From contig CAYJOD010000027.1 in the NCBI GenBank assembly GCA_964371655.1, positions 1 to 64,000 of the forward strand: DNA of 64,000 nt, written 5' to 3'. Below are positions 58,984 through 64,000 of this stretch, one piece after another; within the stretch, counting starts at the first letter, position 1; each line of letters opens with the position of its first letter. A program made the translations under genes and the position numbers. This stretch comes from CAZGSN01 sp964371655 (GTDB taxonomy: Bacteria; Desulfobacterota; Binatia; HRBIN30). The notes beneath the pieces are model-generated. The model was not told the DNA's origin, made no database searches, and saw only the letters and a program-made list of their open reading frames with translations.

Positions 58984-61900
58984 TCACGCGGGCTTCTTGT
59001 GGTACTCCTGCAGGGCGCACACGTCCAAGGCCTCGCGCTGCAACAACTCCACCCCTTCGGCCGCCGCCGCGGCGCCGGCGATGGTCGTGAAGTACGGGAC
59101 ATGGCAATCCAAAGCGCCACGCCGGATCGCGAACGAGTCGAGATTGGCTCCCACCCCCTCCGGCGTGTTGATGACCATCGCGATCTCGCCACCGCGCACC
59201 GCATCAACAACGTGCGGCGAGCCCGCAGCGACTTTATTGATGACCTCAACCTGTAGCCCATTCTCGCTGAGAAAGGCGGCGGTGCCGCTGGTGGCAACCA
59301 ACTTGAAGCCGGCGCGCGCCAAACGCGCCGCCGTCGGCAACACGGCCTGCTTGTCCTCGTCGCGCACGCTGACAAACACGGCGCCCGCCGTGGGCAGCCG
59401 ATTCCCAGCTGCGATCTGGGCCTTGGCAAAAGCGGCTCCGAACGAAGTGCCGATGCCCATCACCTCGCCGGTCGACTTCATCTCCGGTCCGAGGATCGTA
59501 TCGACGCCCGGGAACTTCGAGAACGGGAACACTGCTTCCTTCACCGAGATATGCGCCGGAATGATCTCCTCCGTAAAGCCGAGGTCGACGAGGCTTTGGC
59601 CCACCATCACGCGCGCGGCGATCTTCGCCAAGGGCGCACCGGTCGCCTTGCTGACGAACGGCACGGTGCGCGAGGCGCGCGGATTCACCTCGAGAATGAA
59701 GACCTCGCCGTCCTTCACGGCAAACTGCACGTTCATCAAACCAACGACGCCGATCTCCAACGCCAAGGCTTTGGTCTGGCGACGAACTTCCGCGAGAATG
59801 CTCTTCGGAAGCGACTCGGTCGGCAGCGAGCAGGCGCTGTCACCCGAGTGCACACCGGCGCGCTCGATATGCTCCATGATGCCGCCGATGACGACGAGCG
59901 TGCCGTCACAGACGGCGTCGACGTCGAGCTCGATCGCATCGTCGAGGAACTTGTCGACCAGGATCGTGCGCTCCGGCGCCGCGTCCAAGGCGCGCTCCAT
60001 GTATCCACGCAGGCTCGCTTCCTCGTAAACGATCTCCATGGCGCGCCCACCGAGCACGTACGATGGACGCACCAACACCGGATAGGTCAGCCGGCGCGCG
60101 ATCTCGACGGCGTCGGCCACCGACCGCGCCGTGCCGTTGGGCGGCTGGCGCAGCTTGAGCTTCTCAAGCAGGACCGCGAAGCGCTCGCGGTCTTCGGCAC
60201 GATCAATCGCGTCGGGGGTGGTGCCGAGGATCGGCACCCCGGCTTCCTTCAGCGGCACCGCTAGCTTCAGCGGCGTCTGCCCGCCGAACTGCACGATCAC
60301 GCCTTCCGGCTTCTCGTGCTCGACGATGCTCAGCACGTCTTCCAGAGTCAGCGGTTCGAAGTACAACTTGTCGGAAGTGTCGTAGTCGGTACTGACCGTC
60401 TCCGGGTTGCAGTTGACCATGATCGTCTCGAAGCCGTCTTCCTTGAGGGCAAAGGCGGCATGCACGCAGCAGTAGTCGAACTCGATACCTTGGCCGATGC
60501 GATTGGGGCCACCACCGAGAATCATGATCTTGCGACGCTGGGTGACACCAGCCTCGTCCTCGGCTTCGTAGGTCGAGTACAGATACGGAGTCCGCGCCGG
60601 GAACTCGGCACCGCAGGTATCGACCCGCTTGTAGACCGGGCGCACACCCGCCCCCAGACGCGCGGCACGAATCTCCGACTCCTTCTTTCCGATAAGCTGT
60701 CCGAGACGGATATCCGAGAAGCCCATCCGCTTCGCCGTCACCAGCGTGTCCGGCGGCAGAGGCGCGCTCGACCGTGCTTCCACGGCAGCTGCGCCGTCGC
60801 GGCGGATCACGTCTTCGTAGTCGAGGATCTGCTTGACGTTGTCGAGGAACCACGGGTCGATCTTGGTGATGTCGTAGAGCTGCTCGGTCGTGAACCCTTC
60901 GCGGAAGGCGTCGGCCAGGTACCACAGGCGGCGCGCGTTGGGCACGCGCAGCTTCTCTTCCAACTGCGCGCGCGACGTCGCCTTCGGACCGCGGCCTTTG
61001 TCATCGAAGCCGTACGAATCGGTCTCCAGCGAACGGATCGCCTTCTGCAACGATTCTTTGAACGTGCGTCCGATCGCCATCACCTCACCCACAGACTTCA
61101 TCTGCGGGCCCAGGATGTCCTTGGTGTTGGAGAACTTCTCGAAGGTGAAGCGCGGGATCTTGGTGACGACGTAGTCGATCGTCGGCTCGAAGCAGGCCGG
61201 CGTCTCTTTGGTGATATCGTTGGGGATCTCGTCGAGCGAGTAGCCGACGGCGAGCTTGGCGGCGATCTTCGCAATCGGAAACCCAGTCGCCTTGCTGGCC
61301 AGCGCCGAGCTGCGCGACACCCGCGGGTTCATCTCGATGATCACCAGGCGGCCGTTGTCCGGGTGCACGGCGAATTGGATATTCGATCCGCCGGTGTCAA
61401 CGCCGATCTCGCGGATGATCGCCAGCGCCGCGTTGCGCATGATCTGGTACTCTTTGTCGGTCAGCGTCTGCGCCGGCGCCACCGTGATGCTGTCGCCGGT
61501 ATGCACGCCGAGCGGGTCGAAGTTCTCGATCGAGCAGATGATGACGACGTTGTCCTTGGTGTCGCGCATCACCTCGAGCTCGAACTCCTTCCATCCGGCA
61601 ATCGACTCTTCGACGAGCAATTCGTGCGTCGGCGAAGCGTCGAGGGCACGCGCCGCCAGATCGAGGAACTCCTCTTCCGTAAACGCCAGGCTGCCGCCGG
61701 TGCCACCGAGGGTGCGCGACGGGCGCAGGATCAGCGGTAACCCGATCTCCTTGGCGATGGCCGTCGCTTCCTCCATCGAGCGCGCGTAGCCGCTGCGCGG
61801 CAAATCCAAGCCAATGCTCTGCATCGCCGCTTTGAACAGGTCGCGATCCTCCGCCTTCTTGATCGCCGGCAGCTTAGCGCCGATGAGCTCGACCCCGTAG

Positions 61901-62229
61901 CGCTCGAGGATGCCGCGCTCGGCCAGGTCAATCGCCGCGTTCAAGCCGGTTTGCCCGCCAATCGTCGGCAACAAAGCATCCGGCCGTTCGATCTCGATGA
62001 TGCGTTCGAGCATCTCCGTCGTGATCGGTTCGATATAGGTCCGATCGGCGAAGCCGGGATCGGTCATGATCGTCGCCGGGTTGGAGTTGATGAGGATGAC
62101 TCGATAGCCTTCTTCCTTGAGAGCCTTGCACGCCTGGGTTCCGGAGTAGTCGAACTCGCACGCCTGGCCGATGACGATGGGTCCGGAGCCGATGAGCAGG
62201 ATGCTGTGGATGTCGGTGCGTTTGGGCAT
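58984..62229 (-). CDS. carB: Carbamoyl-phosphate synthase large subunit CarB
   Basis: Makes carbamoyl phosphate for pyrimidine and arginine synthesis. 1081 residues with the duplicated ATP-grasp halves: ILLIGSGPIVIGQACEFDYS at the start and IMILGGGPNRIGQGIEFDYC in the middle. Metal-binding strands are IIEMNPRVSRSSALASKATG and ILEVNPRASRTVPFVSKATG. The C-terminal allosteric MGS-like domain (VFVSVRDEDKQAVLPTA) is complete. Downstream of carA after a repeat-filled gap of 125 bases. Confidence 0.97.
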   Translation of the reverse strand: MPKRTDIHSILLIGSGPIVIGQACEFDYSGTQACKALKEEGYRVILINSNPATIMTDPGFADRTYIEPITTEMLERIIEIERPDALLPTIGGQTGLNAAIDLAERGILERYGVELIGAKLPAIKKAEDRDLFKAAMQSIGLDLPRSGYARSMEEATAIAKEIGLPLILRPSRTLGGTGGSLAFTEEEFLDLAARALDASPTHELLVEESIAGWKEFELEVMRDTKDNVVIICSIENFDPLGVHTGDSITVAPAQTLTDKEYQIMRNAALAIIREIGVDTGGSNIQFAVHPDNGRLVIIEMNPRVSRSSALASKATGFPIAKIAAKLAVGYSLDEIPNDITKETPACFEPTIDYVVTKIPRFTFEKFSNTKDILGPQMKSVGEVMAIGRTFKESLQKAIRSLETDSYGFDDKGRGPKATSRAQLEEKLRVPNARRLWYLADAFREGFTTEQLYDITKIDPWFLDNVKQILDYEDVIRRDGAAAVEARSSAPLPPDTLVTAKRMGFSDIRLGQLIGKKESEIRAARLGAGVRPVYKRVDTCGAEFPARTPYLYSTYEAEDEAGVTQRRKIMILGGGPNRIGQGIEFDYCCVHAAFALKEDGFETIMVNCNPETVSTDYDTSDKLYFEPLTLEDVLSIVEHEKPEGVIVQFGGQTPLKLAVPLKEAGVPILGTTPDAIDRAEDRERFAVLLEKLKLRQPPNGTARSVADAVEIARRLTYPVLVRPSYVLGGRAMEIVYEEASLRGYMERALDAAPERTILVDKFLDDAIELDVDAVCDGTLVVIGGIMEHIERAGVHSGDSACSLPTESLPKSILAEVRRQTKALALEIGVVGLMNVQFAVKDGEVFILEVNPRASRTVPFVSKATGAPLAKIAARVMVGQSLVDLGFTEEIIPAHISVKEAVFPFSKFPGVDTILGPEMKSTGEVMGIGTSFGAAFAKAQIAAGNRLPTAGAVFVSVRDEDKQAVLPTAARLARAGFKLVATSGTAAFLSENGLQVEVINKVAAGSPHVVDAVRGGEIAMVINTPEGVGANLDSFAIRRGALDCHVPYFTTIAGAAAAAEGVELLQREALDVCALQEYHKKPA

Positions 62230-62241
62230 TCGATTGGCCTA

Positions 62242-62351
62242 TGGCTTGGGGCTCGGGGCTGGGGACTCGGGGCTTAATCCTGGGGGCTCGGGGCTTGGGG
62301 CTCGGGGCTTGATGCTTGGACCCCAGCGCCCAGCCCCAAGCCACCAGCCCC
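62242..62351. repeat. GGGGCTCGGGGCTT micro-repeat palindrome between carA and carB
   Basis: Repeated GGCTTGGGGCTCGGGGCT units on the left face GCCCAGCCCCAAGCCACC then AGCCCC on the right. Same family as 6814-6893 and 10796-10835. It splits an otherwise close carA-carB pair. Confidence 0.75.
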
Positions 62352-62354
62352 TAT

Positions 62355-63467
62355 TCATCGCGCGGTCTCCATCAAATTGCGGAAGCGCTCGAACAGATAG
62401 TTCGCATCGTGCGGCCCCGGCGATGCTTCGGGATGGTATTGCACCGAGAACAGCGGCAGCTCGGCGTGCGCTAGGCCTTCGACGGTTTGGTCGTTCAGGT
62501 TCACGTGGGTGAGTTCGGCAGCTCCTTTGAGCGAATCGACGTCGACCGCAAAGCCATGGTTCTGGCTGGTGATCTCAACCTTGCGCGTGGTCAGATCCAT
62601 GACCGGCTGGTTGCCACCGTGATGGCCGAACTTGAGCTTGTAGGTCTTCCCGCCCAGGGCGAGGCCGAGGATCTGGTGTCCGAGGCAGATCCCGAAGATC
62701 GGCCGCTTGCCGATGAGGTCGCGAACGATAGCAGCATACGGTCCGACGTCAGGATCGCCCGGTCCGTTCGACAGGAAGATCCCATCGGGCTTCAGCGCCA
62801 GAACGTCCGCGGCCGTGGTGGCGGCAGGGACGACACGAACGCGAAAGCCAGCGTAGGCCAGGTTGCGCAGAATGTTGCGCTTGATGCCGAAGTCGTAGGC
62901 AACCACGAGCGGCCCATCCTCGCTACCGCGGCCATAGCCGCGGCTCAGATCCCAAGTCGTTTCGCGCCAGTCGTACGGTTGCTTGCAGGTCACCTTCTCG
63001 ACCAGGTCGCGGCCGAGAAGACTCGGCCACGCCCGCGCCTTCTGCACCAGGCTCGTCGGGTCGAGGTCGACGCTGGATAGAATCGCTTCCTGCGAGCCCT
63101 GGTCACGCAGGTGTCGTACCAGGGCTCGCGTGTCGATGCCCTGAATGCCGGGGATGCCGTTGTCTTCGAGATATTTGCCAAGGCTCTGTTTGGCGCGCCA
63201 ATTACTTGGCGTCTCCCAGTACTCTTTGACGATGAAACCTTCGACGAAGGGTCGCCGCGATTCGACGTCTTCGGGGTTGATGCCAACGTTGCCGATCTCC
63301 GGATAGGTCATCGCCACCAGCTGCCCGCAGTACGAGGGATCGGTGAGGATCTCCTGGTACCCGGTCATCGCGGTGTTGAATACAACTTCGCCGCCGGCTT
63401 CGGCGCGCGCTCCAAAGGCGGAGCCTTCGAACACGGTGCCGTCGGCGAGTGCGAGCAGAGCTTTCAT
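62355..63467 (-). CDS. carA: Carbamoyl-phosphate synthase small subunit CarA
   Basis: Glutamine amidotransferase subunit. 370 residues. The N-terminal domain opens MKALLALADGTVFEGSAFGA, and the amidotransferase domain has the nucleophile region FGICLGHQILGLALGGKTYKL with Cys, plus HPEASPGPHD with the catalytic His and Glu. ATG at 63467 is one base after the pyrC stop, so pyrC-carA-carB form an operon. Confidence 0.97.
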   Translation of the reverse strand: MKALLALADGTVFEGSAFGARAEAGGEVVFNTAMTGYQEILTDPSYCGQLVAMTYPEIGNVGINPEDVESRRPFVEGFIVKEYWETPSNWRAKQSLGKYLEDNGIPGIQGIDTRALVRHLRDQGSQEAILSSVDLDPTSLVQKARAWPSLLGRDLVEKVTCKQPYDWRETTWDLSRGYGRGSEDGPLVVAYDFGIKRNILRNLAYAGFRVRVVPAATTAADVLALKPDGIFLSNGPGDPDVGPYAAIVRDLIGKRPIFGICLGHQILGLALGGKTYKLKFGHHGGNQPVMDLTTRKVEITSQNHGFAVDVDSLKGAAELTHVNLNDQTVEGLAHAELPLFSVQYHPEASPGPHDANYLFERFRNLMETAR

Positions 63468-63468
63468 C

Positions 63469-64000
63469 CTACGCTCTCCGAACGCATTCTGATCCCCATA
63501 CAACCCGCCCGCCAACGATGGTGGCGACGGCGAGCCCTTTCATTTCGATCTGCCCAAAGGGCGTATTGTGCGACTTCGAATGCAGACGCGCCGGATCCAC
63601 GATCCAGGTGCGCTGCGGGTCGACGACGGTGATGTCAGCGACCGCGCCGACTGCCAACGTCCCCGCCTCGAGGCGCAGGATCCTTGCCGGATTGGTGCTC
63701 ATCGCCGCCACCAATGTCTCCAGCGGCAGGTCGATCTCCGTCGCCATCTTCAACGCCAGCGGCAATGCGGTCTCCAACCCGATGATGCCAGGGGCGGCGC
63801 AATCGAACTCGACATCCTTCTCATCGAGGTGATGCGGCGCATGGTCGGTGGCAATCGCCTCGATCGTGCCGTCGCGCAGGCCCTCGCGCACGGCGGCGAC
63901 GTCGGCGGCGGTGCGCAGCGGCGGGTTCATCTTGGCATTGGTGTTATAGCCCTCGACCGCCGCCTCCGTGAGCGTGAAGTGATGCGGTGTGACCTCGGCA
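63469..64000 (-). CDS. pyrC: Dihydroorotase PyrC (partial, 5' end outside window)
   Basis: The C-terminal ~176 residues of a class I dihydroorotase. The frame is open to the window edge: AEVTPHHFTLTEAAVEGYNT, then KMNPPLRT and AIATDHAPHHLDEK. These carry the metal- and substrate-binding His and the catalytic Asp. NPARILRLEAGTLAVGAVADI closes the fold. Cyclises carbamoyl aspartate, using carbamoyl phosphate made by the carA-carB products downstream. Confidence 0.94.
   Translation of the reverse strand, partial: AEVTPHHFTLTEAAVEGYNTNAKMNPPLRTAADVAAVREGLRDGTIEAIATDHAPHHLDEKDVEFDCAAPGIIGLETALPLALKMATEIDLPLETLVAAMSTNPARILRLEAGTLAVGAVADITVVDPQRTWIVDPARLHSKSHNTPFGQIEMKGLAVATIVGGRVVWGSECVRRA

Noticed and set aside
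60316..61740. Plus-strand ORF of 474 codons inside carB
   Set aside because: Antisense shadow of carB with no recognisable domain.

Overview
The window is about 64 kb of GC-rich DNA from a Gram-negative bacterium. It carries lpxA, lgt, fabI, a LapA/LapB-type protein and a hopanoid-type glycosyltransferase. It reads like a deltaproteobacterial or 'Candidatus Binatota'-like genome. The pointers are a CXXXY-type CcmE, an hpnI-like gene, a thiolase with a Zn-ribbon/OB partner, Cys-rich repeat proteins, and many dispersed intergenic palindromes. This lineage call is inference: there is no rRNA or other decisive marker here. I saw no rRNA, tRNA, CRISPR array, prophage or replication origin.

Layout. 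1-6.7 kb holds a cytochrome c maturation set (ccmA-B-C-D, then ccmE-F), interrupted by yacG, lpxA and an opposite-strand NlpC/P60 gene. 6.9-10.5 kb has an HPt protein, a UbiB-type kinase, a Yip1-like membrane protein and a Phd/PIN toxin-antitoxin pair. 10.9-14.1 kb is the most unusual locus: a DUF4062-NACHT STAND ATPase whose stop codon overlaps the start of a TIR/FGE-fold protein. It looks like one long conflict or defence protein divided in two. 14.4-24.5 kb has hpnI, proA, nadD-rsfS-lapAB(fusion), cysC, pepF, a thioredoxin-like protein and a cupin. 24.6-34.1 kb has APS reductase, a cupredoxin lipoprotein, a rubrerythrin-DUF3501-PerR unit, GST, lipB-lipA, a dienelactone hydrolase, pepP and a slipin. 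34.4-46.5 kb has gpmA, an MFS transporter, a methyltransferase, a MaoC dehydratase, two tiny membrane proteins, a thiolase pair, an enoyl-CoA hydratase, two small conserved proteins and a Nudix hydrolase. 46.6-64 kb has an aminotransferase, an rsmD-coaD fusion, lgt, fabI, yqgE, hemolysin III, a Cys-rich surface-type protein, a DUF433/DUF5615 toxin-antitoxin pair, recG, a RAYT transposase with flanking REP modules, and carB-carA-pyrC.

How it works together. Most genes are housekeeping: c-type heme delivery, LPS acyl transfer and its regulation, NAD, CoA and lipoate cofactor synthesis, sulfate assimilation, pyrimidine synthesis, and CoA-thioester metabolism. Accessory interest lies in the split NACHT/TIR locus, two gene fusions (lapA-lapB and rsmD-coaD), the Cys-rich protein, and the intergenic repeats. 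At least a dozen intergenic gaps carry long imperfect palindromes, many built of short degenerate tandem units. Several families recur, one pair shares ends but has different cores, and one family is tied to the RAYT gene.
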